A stretch of DNA of 64,000 nt from contig NZ_FXZM01000002.1 in NCBI RefSeq assembly GCF_900169175.1, positions 62,001-126,000 of the forward strand. The letters are read 5' to 3'. Positions 35,322-44,900 of the stretch are shown in pieces. This DNA comes from Brevibacterium jeotgali (lineage in GTDB: Bacteria > Actinomycetota > Actinomycetes > Actinomycetales > Brevibacteriaceae). Position numbers and translations under genes: made by a program. The notes under the pieces are model-generated. The model made no database searches. It was not told the origin of the DNA and worked only from the letters and a program-made list of their open reading frames with translations. The stretch's first letter is position 1. The number at the start of each line of letters is the position of its first letter.

Positions 35322-35384
35322 GGGGTCCTCCGAGGGGTGTGCGGTCGAGAGGCGATCTGTGGATGGTGCCGGCGGGTGTGCCGC

Positions 35385-36671
35385 TCAGGCCTCGACGATC
35401 GCGGTGAGTCCCTGGCCGCCGGCCGCGCAGATCGAGACGAGCGCACGGCGCTGGCCCGTCTCCTTGAGGTGCTTCGCGACCGAGGCGATGATCCGCCCGC
35501 CGGTGGCGGCGAACGGGTGGCCGGCGGCGAGGGACGAGCCGTTGGGGTTCAGCTTGTCGCGGTCGATCGGACCGAGGGGCGCATCGAGGCCCAGCTTCTC
35601 GCGGCAGAACTCTTCGCTCTCCCACGCGGCCATGTGCGTGAGCACCGTCGAGGCGAACGCCTCATGGATCTCGAAGACGTCGACGTCTGCGAACGTGAGC
35701 CCGTTTCGGGCCAGGAGTCGGGGGACGGCGTAGGCCGGAGCCATGAGGAGGCCTTCGGTGCCGGTGACGAAGTCGACCGCGGCCGCCTCGGCGTCGACGA
35801 GGTACGCCAGCGGCTCGATGCCGTGGTCCGCAGCCCACTCCTCCGACGACAGCAGCACGGTGGAGGCGCCATCGGTGAGCGGGGTCGAATTGCCCGCAGT
35901 CATGGTGGGCGTCGCGGACAGGCCGCGCCCGAACGCGGGCTTGAGCGCGCCCAGCGATTCCTGCGTGGAGTCCGCCCGCAGAGTGGTGTCGCGCGAGACG
36001 CCCAGGTAGGGGGTGACGAGGTCGTCGAAGAATCCGCGCTCCCAGGCGGCCGCCATCCGCTGATGCGAGGCCAGGGCCAGAGCATCCTGGTCCTGGCGCG
36101 AGATGCCCCATGCGGCGGTGGTGATCGCCTGGTGCTCGCCCATCGACAGTCCCGTGCGGGCCTCGCCGTTGCTCGGCAGCGCCGGTGCGAGGTCGGAGGG
36201 CCGCAGGCGGGAGATGGCCTTGAGGCGCTGTGCCACCGTCTTCGCGCGATTGAGCTCCAGCAGGACGCCGCGCAGCTCCTCGCTCACTGCGATCGGGGCG
36301 TCCGAGGCGGAGTCCACGCCGGACCCGATCCCCACATCGATCTGCCCCAGTCGGATCTTCTGTGCGATGGACACCGTCGCCTCGAGCCCCGTGGCGCAGG
36401 CCTGTCCGAGGTCGAACGCGGGGGTCTGGGGCGACAGCGCGGAGCCGAGCACGGCCTCGCGCGTGAGGTTGAGGTCCCGGGAGTGCTTGAGCACGGCGCC
36501 GCCGGCCACTTCGCCCAGCCTCTCCCCCGCCAGTCCGAAGCGGGCGACGAGTCCGTCGAGAGCGCTGGTGAGCATGTCCTGGTTCGATGCGCGCGCGTAC
36601 TGCTTGTGGGCGCGCGCGAACGGGATCCGGTTGCCGCCGAGGATCGCTGCGGGCTGCGGGGACTGGGTCAT
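35385..36671 (-). CDS. fadA: Acetyl-CoA acyltransferase (thiolase, FadA2-like)
   Basis: 428-residue thiolase. The acylated Cys is in DLGQACATGLEA (about residue 90), the His of the second motif in DVFEIHEAFAS with NPNGSSLAAGHPFAATGGR, and the second Cys in VSICAAGGQGL. Of the in-frame ATGs, 36671 has GAGAGGA upstream. It is the first gene of thiolase-fabG4-maoC. Its promoter region carries an inverted repeat shared with the divergent TetR gene. Confidence 0.9.
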   Translation of the reverse strand: MTQSPQPAAILGGNRIPFARAHKQYARASNQDMLTSALDGLVARFGLAGERLGEVAGGAVLKHSRDLNLTREAVLGSALSPQTPAFDLGQACATGLEATVSIAQKIRLGQIDVGIGSGVDSASDAPIAVSEELRGVLLELNRAKTVAQRLKAISRLRPSDLAPALPSNGEARTGLSMGEHQAITTAAWGISRQDQDALALASHQRMAAAWERGFFDDLVTPYLGVSRDTTLRADSTQESLGALKPAFGRGLSATPTMTAGNSTPLTDGASTVLLSSEEWAADHGIEPLAYLVDAEAAAVDFVTGTEGLLMAPAYAVPRLLARNGLTFADVDVFEIHEAFASTVLTHMAAWESEEFCREKLGLDAPLGPIDRDKLNPNGSSLAAGHPFAATGGRIIASVAKHLKETGQRRALVSICAAGGQGLTAIVEA

Positions 36672-36733
36672 GGAGTGGGTCCTCTCTGAGGGTGTCACGC
36701 TGAAGGATTCGGTCAGCTGTGAGCTGATTCACC

Positions 36734-36748
36734 GGTACCGACCGTACC
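36734..36748. promoter_or_regulatory. Inverted repeat, candidate TetR operator
   Basis: GGTAC-CGACC-GTACC, a perfect 5-bp inverted repeat with 5-bp spacer. It overlaps the minus-strand -10 TACGGT (36746-36741) of the thiolase gene and lies just upstream of the TetR gene -10. Confidence 0.45.
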
Positions 36749-36751
36749 TGA

Positions 36752-36757
36752 TACCGT
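36752..36757 (+). promoter_or_regulatory. -10 element of the TetR / acyl-CoA oxidase operon
   Basis: TACCGT with 7 nt to the ATG at 36765, the same leaderless spacing as elsewhere in the window. Confidence 0.5.
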
Positions 36758-36764
36758 CAGTCAC

Positions 36765-37376
36765 ATGAAAGCCCGAGCAATGACCGACGAGACCGTCCGC
36801 GATGGTCGGAGCCTCCGCTGGGAGCAGCACCGCCGCACGCGTCGCCGTGAACTGCTCCGCAGCGCGCGCATCGCGATCTCTGTGCAGGGCGAGACGGTGT
36901 CCATGGATGGACTCGCTGAGGCGACGGGGACGTCGAAGACGGTGTTCTACCGCTATTTCCACGACCGTCGGGGCCTGCAGCAGGCGATGGGCGACTGGGC
37001 CATGGAGGTGATCCGCCGATCGCTCGACGAGGCGGGCCGACCGGACGGCACGCCGCAGGAGGCGCTGGAAGCGATGATCGCGGCATTCGTCGCTCTGGGG
37101 GTGCGGTCACCCGCCGTCTACCGCTTCTGCGACTCCGTCGTCACCGCCGACGACGGCGGGGGCGCATTCCTCGACGACGTCGTCGATCTGCTCTGCGCGC
37201 GCATGGGCCTGAGCGGTGCGACGGAGCGGATGTGGGCCTCGGGCGCTGTGGGCTTCGTCCGCAGCTGCACCCTGAACTGGCTGGGCGGCGACCGCTCCGC
37301 CGACGCCGATTCGACCGAACAGTTCACCACCCGCCTCGCCACGTGGCTGTGGGCATCACGAAAGGATGAAGAATGA
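36765..37376 (+). CDS. TetR family transcriptional regulator
   Basis: 203-residue regulator. The helix-turn-helix is at about residues 30-75 (ISVQGETVSMDGLAEATGTSKTVFYRYFHDRRGL), followed by a helical ligand-binding domain with a Cys in VYRFCDSVV. It overlaps the acyl-CoA oxidase-like gene by 4 nt (ATGA) and is divergent from the thiolase operon. It therefore most likely controls both halves of the fatty-acid module in response to an acyl-CoA; the ligand is an inference. Confidence 0.88.
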   Translation: MKARAMTDETVRDGRSLRWEQHRRTRRRELLRSARIAISVQGETVSMDGLAEATGTSKTVFYRYFHDRRGLQQAMGDWAMEVIRRSLDEAGRPDGTPQEALEAMIAAFVALGVRSPAVYRFCDSVVTADDGGGAFLDDVVDLLCARMGLSGATERMWASGAVGFVRSCTLNWLGGDRSADADSTEQFTTRLATWLWASRKDEE

Positions 37377-39421
37377 ACCGAGGGAAGACGCCGCTCACGC
37401 TCGACGCGACGGTGCTGCGGGACGTGCTCGACGGTGAGTGGACGGAGGCCCGGCGCCGCATCCGTGACCTCTGCGAGGATCCCGCTCTGCACCTGCCGGC
37501 GGACGGCACGCTCGAAGACATGCGGGCCGCGACGACCGCTGCAGTCGGTGCGGTCGCCGAATCCGGGCTCGCCCGCCTGCCGATGTCGGAGGACGAGGGC
37601 GGCAGTGAGAAGCACGGAGAGTACGTCGCGGGCTTCGAGGAGCTCGTGACCGCCTCGCCCAGCCTGCAGATCAAGGCGGGTGTGCAGTTCGGGCTCTTCG
37701 GGGGTGCGATCATGCACCTGGGCAACGACGAGCAGCACGCGAAGTGGTTGGAGGACGCCCTCTCCGGGCGGCTGCCGGGCAGCTTCGCGATGACGGAGAT
37801 CGGCCACGGATCCGACGTCGCAGAGGTCGGGACCACTGCGGTCTACGACGTCGACGCGCAGGAGTTCGAGGTCCACACACCGTTCCGCGCGGCGACGAAG
37901 GAGTATATCGGCAACGCCGCCCGCGACGCCCGCGCCGCGGTGGTGTTCGCCCAGCTCGTGACGAAGGGCGTGAACCACGGCGTGCACGCGTTCTTCGTGC
38001 CGCTGCGCGATGAGGAGGGCGGTCCGCTGCCCGGCATCGCGCTCGAGGACGACGGGCTGAAGGGCGGTCTGCCGGGAGTCGACAACGGCCGGATCGCGTT
38101 CGACCAGGTGCGGATCCCCCGCGAGAACCTCCTGACCCGCTACGGTGCCGTCTCTGCCGACGGCGACTACTCCTCACCGATCGAGTCGCCCGGGCGACGC
38201 TTCTTCACGATGCTCGGCACTCTGGTGCAGGGCCGCGTGTCGCTCGACGGGGCCGCGGTCGTCGCGTCGAAGCTCGCGCTTGACATCGCGGTGCGATACG
38301 CGCATGACCGCCGGCAGTTCACGTCGACCTCACCGGTCGAGGAGACGCGGCTCATCGACTACCAGCGCCACCAGCGCCGGCTCATGCCGCTCATCAGCCA
38401 GGCGTACGCCAATGCGATCTCCCACGACACGCTCCTGCACACCTTCGACGTGGTGTTCTCCGGTGAAGACGACTCCGACCAGGCGCGCGAGCTGCTGGAG
38501 ACGCAGGCCGCAGGCTTCAAGGCGCTGAGCACGTGGGATGCCCTCACCACGATCCAGGAGGCGCGCGAGGCGTGCGGCGGCGCCGGCTACATGGCCGAGA
38601 ACCGTCTCGTGGGGCTCCGTGGGGACCTCGATGTGTATGTCACATTCGAGGGTGACAACACCGTGCTGCTCCAGCTGGTCGGCAAGCGTCTGCTCACCGA
38701 CTACGCGAAGGAGCTCAAGGACATCGACTTCGGTGGTGCTGCGCGGCTGATCGGTGCGCAGGCGGCGGAGCACACACTCTTCCGCACCGGCTTCGCGAAC
38801 ATCGGGCGGACGATCAGTGACCTCGTCACCGTCTCCGTCAATGAGAAGCGCGTGCGCTCCGGCAAGGTGCAGGAGGCGCTGCTGTCCGACCGGGTCGACA
38901 CCATGGTCGCGTCCCTGGCCCAGTCCCTGCGGCCGGCTCGCTCGATGAGCCAGGCGGACGGCGCGCGCCTGTTCAATGAGCACCAGAACGAGCTCATCGA
39001 GGCCTCGATCGCCTACATCGAACTGCTCAAGTGGCAGGGTCTGAACACGGAGATGCACCGCATCGAGGACGGTGGGAAGCACACGGAGGAGGCGAAGGTC
39101 CTGCGTCGGATCCGTGACCTCTACGGGCTGAGCCTCATCGAGAAGCACATGGGCTGGCACAGCATGTACGGGCGACTCCCGATGGCCCGCGCCCGCCTCA
39201 TCGGACCGACGATCAACTCGCTGTGCGAGAAGCTCGCCCAGAATTCACTCGACCTCGTCGAGGCGTTCGGGTACGGGCCGGCGCACCGCCGTGCTCCGAT
39301 CGCCGACGGGGCGGAGGCCGCCAGACAGGACGAGGCGCGCGCGTACTTCCGTGCCGCGCGTGCGACGTCCGATTGGCCTGTGGACGAGAAGGAGCTCAGG
39401 AAGAGAGCAGCTCGGAGATGA
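37373..39421 (+). CDS. Acyl-CoA oxidase/dehydrogenase (ACOX-like)
   Basis: 682-residue flavoprotein that oxidises acyl-CoA to trans-2-enoyl-CoA. It is longer than ordinary acyl-CoA dehydrogenases (about 380-600) and resembles peroxisomal acyl-CoA oxidase: FAMTEIGHGSDVAEVGT, REACGGAGYMAENR and the ACOX-type TFEGDNTVLLQLVGKRLL containing the likely catalytic Glu, then a long C-terminal helical domain. AAAGGA precedes the start. Whether it uses oxygen or an electron-transfer flavoprotein cannot be told. It stands where fadE5 stands in mycobacteria. Confidence 0.87.
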   Translation: MNRGKTPLTLDATVLRDVLDGEWTEARRRIRDLCEDPALHLPADGTLEDMRAATTAAVGAVAESGLARLPMSEDEGGSEKHGEYVAGFEELVTASPSLQIKAGVQFGLFGGAIMHLGNDEQHAKWLEDALSGRLPGSFAMTEIGHGSDVAEVGTTAVYDVDAQEFEVHTPFRAATKEYIGNAARDARAAVVFAQLVTKGVNHGVHAFFVPLRDEEGGPLPGIALEDDGLKGGLPGVDNGRIAFDQVRIPRENLLTRYGAVSADGDYSSPIESPGRRFFTMLGTLVQGRVSLDGAAVVASKLALDIAVRYAHDRRQFTSTSPVEETRLIDYQRHQRRLMPLISQAYANAISHDTLLHTFDVVFSGEDDSDQARELLETQAAGFKALSTWDALTTIQEAREACGGAGYMAENRLVGLRGDLDVYVTFEGDNTVLLQLVGKRLLTDYAKELKDIDFGGAARLIGAQAAEHTLFRTGFANIGRTISDLVTVSVNEKRVRSGKVQEALLSDRVDTMVASLAQSLRPARSMSQADGARLFNEHQNELIEASIAYIELLKWQGLNTEMHRIEDGGKHTEEAKVLRRIRDLYGLSLIEKHMGWHSMYGRLPMARARLIGPTINSLCEKLAQNSLDLVEAFGYGPAHRRAPIADGAEAARQDEARAYFRAARATSDWPVDEKELRKRAARR

Positions 39422-40430
39422 GCGCTCCGACCTGATCGGATTCCGTGAGGAAGCCGTCGTGGCCTGCCCAGCTGGTGATCGTCCTGAACTCGGCACCGGC
39501 GGGCAGGCTGTCGGCGAGCAGCCGCACCTGTGGAGGGGTGTAGAGCCGGTCGCTGCTGACGGCGGCCACGAGGAACTGCCCGCCGGCCCCCGCGAGGACC
39601 TGACGCAGGTCCGAGCCACGGCCTCGGCGGACGTCGTGGTCCATGAGCGCCTGTGACAGTGTCACGTACGAATCCGGGTCGAAGCGGCCCTGGAGCTTCC
39701 CTGCCTGGTGGTCGAGGTAGCTCTGGATCGCGTAGTACCTCTCCCCCGGTTCCTGCGCGGGGGCACTCGTCGCCTGCTGGCGCGCCTCGAACCGGTGGTT
39801 GAGCTCCGCATCGGCGCGATACGTCAGGTGGGCGATCTGCCGTGCGATGCCGAGGCCGCGCTCCCGATCCGCGCGGATCGCGGCGATCTGGATATGACCC
39901 CACGCGATCTGGTCCGCGTCGGAGAACGCGGGAGCCGCGAAGACGCCGGTGCGGGCCACCCGGTCCGGGGCGATGAGTGCGGTCTCGAGTGCACGAGCGC
40001 CGCCCATCGACCCGCCCAGGACGGCATGCCACACATCGATTCCCAGGTGATCGGCGAGACGCAGCTCTGCGTGCACGGTGTCACGGAGCGTGATGAGCGG
40101 GAAGTTGCTCCCCGCCTGCTCGGCGCTCGTGGGACCGGCCGGCCCCGTCGACCCCGAGCATCCGCCCAGCACATTCGCACAGACCACGAACCAGCGGTCG
40201 GTGTCGAACGTCCGACCGGGGCCGATCAGTCCCTCCCACCACTCGTGGGCATGCGAGTCGCCCGTGAGTGCGTGCTCGATGAGGATCGCGTTGTCCCGCT
40301 GCGGGGACAGCACGCCGTACGTGTCGTAGGCGAGCGTCACGTCCGGGAGCACGACGCCGGTCTCCAGCGTCAGTGCTCCCAGACGCGCGGTGCGCGTGCG
40401 GTGCGAGGTCTCGGGGACGACGGCTGTCAC
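39396..40430 (-). CDS. metX: Homoserine O-acetyltransferase MetX
   Basis: 344-residue alpha/beta hydrolase-fold enzyme that acetylates homoserine from acetyl-CoA. The nucleophile elbow is GGSMGG, the Asp of the triad is in VAAVSSDRLYTPPQ and the His in WAGHDGFLTE. HALTGDSHAH and the GPG region fit MetX. The start overlaps metY by 4 nt (ATGA), so metY-metX are coupled. The 3' end overlaps the acyl-CoA oxidase-like gene by 26 nt tail to tail. Confidence 0.93.
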   Translation of the reverse strand: MTAVVPETSHRTRTARLGALTLETGVVLPDVTLAYDTYGVLSPQRDNAILIEHALTGDSHAHEWWEGLIGPGRTFDTDRWFVVCANVLGGCSGSTGPAGPTSAEQAGSNFPLITLRDTVHAELRLADHLGIDVWHAVLGGSMGGARALETALIAPDRVARTGVFAAPAFSDADQIAWGHIQIAAIRADRERGLGIARQIAHLTYRADAELNHRFEARQQATSAPAQEPGERYYAIQSYLDHQAGKLQGRFDPDSYVTLSQALMDHDVRRGRGSDLRQVLAGAGGQFLVAAVSSDRLYTPPQVRLLADSLPAGAEFRTITSWAGHDGFLTESDQVGALISELLSS

Positions 40431-41770
40431 TGAACGCCCTGGGTGTCCTGACCCGAGGAGGCTCCCGCCGCTGCCTGCGCGGCGGCGAAGCCCGTCTCCA
40501 GGTCCGCGAGGATGTCGTCGATCCCCTCGATCCCCACGGCCAGTCGCACGAAGCTCTGGGTCACGCCCGCAGCGACGAGTGCCTCCTCGCTCAGCTGCGA
40601 GTGGGTCGTCGACGCGGGGTGGATGACGAGGGAGCGGACGTCGCCGATGTTGGCCACGTGCGAGTGCAGCTCGAGGGCGTCCACGAAGGCGACCGCCGCG
40701 TCGAATCCTCCGGCGATGTCGAAGCCGAGCACGGAGCCCGCGCCCTTCGGCAGGTACTTCTTGCCCAGTTCGTACCAGGGGCTCGATGAGTGTCCGGCGA
40801 AGTGGATCTTCTCCACCTGCGGGTGGCCGTCGAGGAAGTCGATGACCTTCTTGGCGTTCTCCACGTGGCGCTCGATGCGCAGGCTGAGCGTCTCGATGCC
40901 CTGGGCGATGAGGAAGGCGTTGAACGGCGAGGCCGCGGGACCCAGGTCGCGCAGCAGCTGGACGCGGATCTTGATGCCGTAGGACACGTTCGCGCCGAAG
41001 GGCGAGTCGGGGCCCAGGTCACGGCCGAAGACGAGGCCGTTGTAGGACTCGTCGGGCTCGTTGAAGCCGGGGAAGCGATCGGGGTAGCGCGTGTAGTCGA
41101 AGTTCCCGGAGTCGACGATGACGCCTGCGATCGAGGTGCCGTGGCCTCCCAGGAACTTCGTCGCCGAGTGGACGACGACGTCCGCGCCGTGCTCGATCGG
41201 CTTGACGAGGTAGGGGGTCGCCATCGTGTTGTCGACGATGAGCGGGACGCCGGCGTCGTGGGCCAGATCCGCCACGGTCGCGATGTCGAGGACCTCGGAG
41301 CGCGGGTTCGCGATCGATTCGGCGAAGAACGCCTTCGTGTTCTCCCGGACCGCGTCCTTCCAGGCCTGGGGGTCGCCCGCCTCGACGAAGGTCGTCTCGA
41401 TGCCGAGCTTCGGGAGGGTCACCGCGAAGAGGTTGTAGGTGCCGCCGTAGAGACTGCCGCTCGCGACGATGTGGTCGCCCGCGCCCGCGACGTTGAGGAG
41501 GGCGAGGAACTCTGCCGACTGGCCGGAAGCGACGAGTACTGCGCCGACTCCGCCCTCCAGCGCCGCGACGCGGGCCTCGACCGCTTCGTTCGTGGGGTTG
41601 CCCAGACGTGTGTAGATCGGACCGAGATCCGACAGGGCGAAGCGGTCCGCCGCGGTCTTCTGCGAGTCGAAGACGAAGGAGGTGGTCTGATAGATCGGCA
41701 GTGCGCGGGCGCCGGTCTGCGAATCCGGCTCCTGGCCGGCGTGGATCTGGAGGGTCTCGAACGCGGTCAT
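40427..41770 (-). CDS. metY: O-acetylhomoserine sulfhydrylase MetY
   Basis: 447-residue PLP enzyme making homocysteine from O-acetylhomoserine and sulfide. The PLP lysine is in VVHSATKFLGGHG, the phosphate-binding residues in ASGQSAEF, and the cofactor-stacking Tyr in GPIYTRLGNPTNEAVEAR. The ATG at 41770 has AGGAG 6 nt upstream; a longer frame is rejected. It leads a metY-metX operon. The 179-bp upstream spacer carries a -10-like TACGAT and a phased GTCAY array, but no recognisable SAM riboswitch. Confidence 0.94.
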   Translation of the reverse strand: MTAFETLQIHAGQEPDSQTGARALPIYQTTSFVFDSQKTAADRFALSDLGPIYTRLGNPTNEAVEARVAALEGGVGAVLVASGQSAEFLALLNVAGAGDHIVASGSLYGGTYNLFAVTLPKLGIETTFVEAGDPQAWKDAVRENTKAFFAESIANPRSEVLDIATVADLAHDAGVPLIVDNTMATPYLVKPIEHGADVVVHSATKFLGGHGTSIAGVIVDSGNFDYTRYPDRFPGFNEPDESYNGLVFGRDLGPDSPFGANVSYGIKIRVQLLRDLGPAASPFNAFLIAQGIETLSLRIERHVENAKKVIDFLDGHPQVEKIHFAGHSSSPWYELGKKYLPKGAGSVLGFDIAGGFDAAVAFVDALELHSHVANIGDVRSLVIHPASTTHSQLSEEALVAAGVTQSFVRLAVGIEGIDDILADLETGFAAAQAAAGASSGQDTQGVQ

Positions 41771-41812
41771 GGGAGCTCCTTCGCTGGAGGGTGCGCTGGC
41801 GTGACGCCGGGC

Positions 41813-41818
41813 ATCGTA
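41813..41818 (-). promoter_or_regulatory. -10 element of metY-metX
   Basis: Minus-strand TACGAT, giving a leader of about 36 nt with AGGAG before the metY start. It lies about 45 bp downstream of the GTCAY array. Confidence 0.4.
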
Positions 41819-41863
41819 CTGAGTCCATCGTGGCTGAACCCGCAGCGGTCGGGTGAGGAGTAC

Positions 41864-41920
41864 GTCATCGAACGTCACAATCGGCCTCGTGGGGTGTCAC
41901 AGGGTGTCATCGGAAGTCAT
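41864..41920. promoter_or_regulatory. Helically phased GTCAY array upstream of metY
   Basis: Five GTCAT/GTCAC pentamers begin at 41864, 41874, 41896, 41906 and 41916: spacings 10, 22, 10 and 10 bp, close to whole helical turns. They lie on one face of the DNA upstream of the metY promoter and fit a binding array for an activator or repressor. Confidence 0.4.
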
Positions 41921-41949
41921 GGGCCTCGCGGGAGGTCTCCCCGGACGTC

Positions 41950-44900
41950 TCATTGGAAGTCCCGTGCGCGAGGGGCGATGTCCGTGGCGATCGGTGTCAG
42001 CCGGTGCGCGTACAGACTCACGACTGCCGCACCCGGAGCGCCATCGGGGCGCAGCGCCCCGTCCGCCCGCTGGATGAGACCGGTCACCGCGAGGACGTTC
42101 TTCGTGAGTGCGATCCTGCGGTGCCGCTGCATGAGTCCGCGGGTGCACACGACGTTGAGCATGCCGAACTCGTCCTCGAGGTTGAAGAATGTGATGCCGT
42201 CGGCGGTCGACGGCCGCTGGCGGTGCGTGACGATGCCGGCAACCGTCACACGGGTGCCGTCGTGCACGTCCCATGCCTCACGCGTGGAGCCGTACCCGCG
42301 GGTGCGCAGAGCGTCCCTCAGCACCTCCGTCGGGTACCCGTCGACGGTCACCCCCGTCGCCCACAGCTCGGCGAGCGTCGTCTCGAAGGCGTCCATGCCC
42401 GGCAGCGCCGGTGCGGTCTCCGGACCCGAGGTCCCCGGCAGTGTCGCGGGCGAGGCACCTGCCTGCCCGCCGGCCACCCACAGTGCCTCCCTGCGGCCCA
42501 GGCCGAGGGAGGCGAACGCGCCGGCCGTCGCGAGTCCTTCGAGCGCGCGGGTGGGCAGCCCTGTCCGCTGCGCGACCTCGCCCACCGACGCGAAGGGGCC
42601 GTCACTCCTGCGGGCTGTGACGATGACTTCGGCGGCGTCCTTCCCCACGTCTCGCACAGAGGCCAGGCCCACCCGGATCGCCAGTCCCCCGGCGGCATCG
42701 GGCCATCCGCCCCCGGACGCGGGGTCCTCCTCGAGGTCCGCGAGCACCTCGGAGGCGTTCACGTCGACGGGACGGACGCCGACCCCGTGGCGGCGGGCAT
42801 CGGCGAGGAGCGACTGCGGGGAGTAGAAGCCCATCGGCTGGGCGCGCAGCAGCCCGGCGGTGAAGGCCGCGTGGTGGTGCCGCTTGAGCCAGGCGGAATC
42901 GTATACGAGGTTCGCGAAGCTGATCGCGTGCGATTCCGGGAATCCGTAGTTCGCGAACGCGGCGATCTTGTCGAAGATCTGCACAGCGACCTCCTCGTCG
43001 ACGCCACGGGCAGCGGCTCCTGTGAGGAAGCGCTCGGACAGGAGCCTCATCCGCGTATCGGACCGGCGGGATCCCATCGCGCGGCGCAGCTCGTCCGCAT
43101 CCGCCCCGGTGTAGCCGCCCACGTCCATCGCCATCTGCATGAGCTGCTCCTGGAACAGCGGCACGCCCAGAGTCTTCTCGAGGCTCGAGCGCAGCAGCGG
43201 GTGCAGATAGGTGACCTCCTCCTTCTTCTGCCGACGGCGGATGTAGGGGTGGACGGAGCCGCCCTGGATGGGACCCGGTCGGATGAGCGCGACCTGGACG
43301 GCGAGGTCGTAGAAGCTGCGGGGGGCCAGACGGGGCAGGGTGCCGATCTGCGCGCGGGACTCGACCTGGAAGACGCCCACCGCGTCGGCGGCGCAGAGCA
43401 TGTCGAAGACGTCGGGGTCCTCCTGCGGGAGCTCGGCCCGATCGATCCGCTCCCCCGTGTGCCGGGCGATGAGATCGATCGATTCGTGGAGGGCGGTGAG
43501 CATCCCGAGCCCCAGCAGATCGAACTTCACGAGGTCCATCGCAGCGCAGTCGTCCTTGTCCCACTGGACGACGGTGCGCCCTTCCATCGTGGCGGGCTCG
43601 ATGGGGACGACCTCGCCGATCGGCCGGTCCGCGAGGATCATCCCGCCGGAATGGATGCCGAGGTGCCGTGGGGTCCCCAGCAGGCCGGCTGCGGCGTCGA
43701 GGACCGGGGCGGGGACTCCGTCCTCGTTGTCGCCCACCGGCTCACCGGCCGCGGGCAGGCTCGACCAGCGGCGGATGCCCTTCGAGAAGGCGTCCTGCTG
43801 GCCGGGGGCGTAGCCCAGAGCGGAGGCCGCGTCCCGGACCGCCGACTTCGCCCGGTACGTGATGACGTTCGCGACCTGCGCCGCCCGGTCTCTGCCGTAG
43901 TGGTCGTAGACATACTGGATGACCTTCTCGCGGCGGTCGGATTCGATGTCGATGTCGATGTCCGGGTACCCCTCGCGGTCGGGGGTGAGGAAGCGGTCGA
44001 AGAGCAGTCCGAAGCGCACCGCGTCCACTGCTGTGATGCCCAGGACGTAGCAGACGGCGGAGTTCGCGGCCGATCCTCTGCCCTGGCAGAAGATGTCGTG
44101 CTTCCGGCAGAACCGGGCGATGTCCCACACGATGAGGAAGTAGCCGCAGAAGCCCATCGATTCGATCGTGTCGAGCTCGCGGTCGACCTGCGCCCATGCC
44201 GCCGGTGCCGCTTCTCGGGAACCGTACCGGTGGAGGGCGCCGGAGAAGACGAGACCGCGCAGGTACTCCGCCTCCGTGTGTCCCGGCGGGATCGGAGTGG
44301 TGGGCAGGCGGGGTGCGGCGGCACGGAGGCTGAAGGCGGCCTCGGCGGCGATGCGCGCGGAGTGGGTGACCGCGGCGCGGGGGAAGCGGGCGAGCATCTC
44401 CTCACTCGTGTGGATGCGGGCCGAGGCGGTGGGCGGCAGCCAGCCGGCCATCGCCTCGAGGCTGCGGCGGGAGCGGACGGCCGCGCGCACCTGCGCGTCG
44501 CGGTGGCGGGCTCGTGTCGCGTAGTGGACCGCGTTCGTCGCGACGAGGGGCAGACCCGTCCGTTCGGCGAGCTCGGTGAGGTGGCGGATGCGCTCGTCGT
44601 CGTCCGGCAGCCCGTGGCGGGTGAGCTCGACCGCGAGGTTGTCCCTGCCTGCGGCGTCGCGCAGATTCCGCAGGGCGGTGAGCCCGCCGTCGGGGTCCGC
44701 GGGGTCGGCGAGTGCGCGGGCGAGCGGACCCTTCCGGCACCCGGTGAGGAGCTGCCAGGCGTCGGAGGTCCGCGTCTCCTCGTAGAGCTCTTCCGCGTGG
44801 AAGACCGGACGGTTCTTCTCGCCGCGCATGTTCGCGGTCGTGATCGCGGCGGACAGGCGCCGGTAGCCGTCTACCCCGCGGGCCAGCACGAGGAGGTGCT

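Noticed and set aside
41771..41949. SAM riboswitch upstream of metY
   Set aside because: I looked for SAM-I, SAM-II and SAM-IV core elements and saw none; the region instead holds the GTCAY array and a simple promoter.
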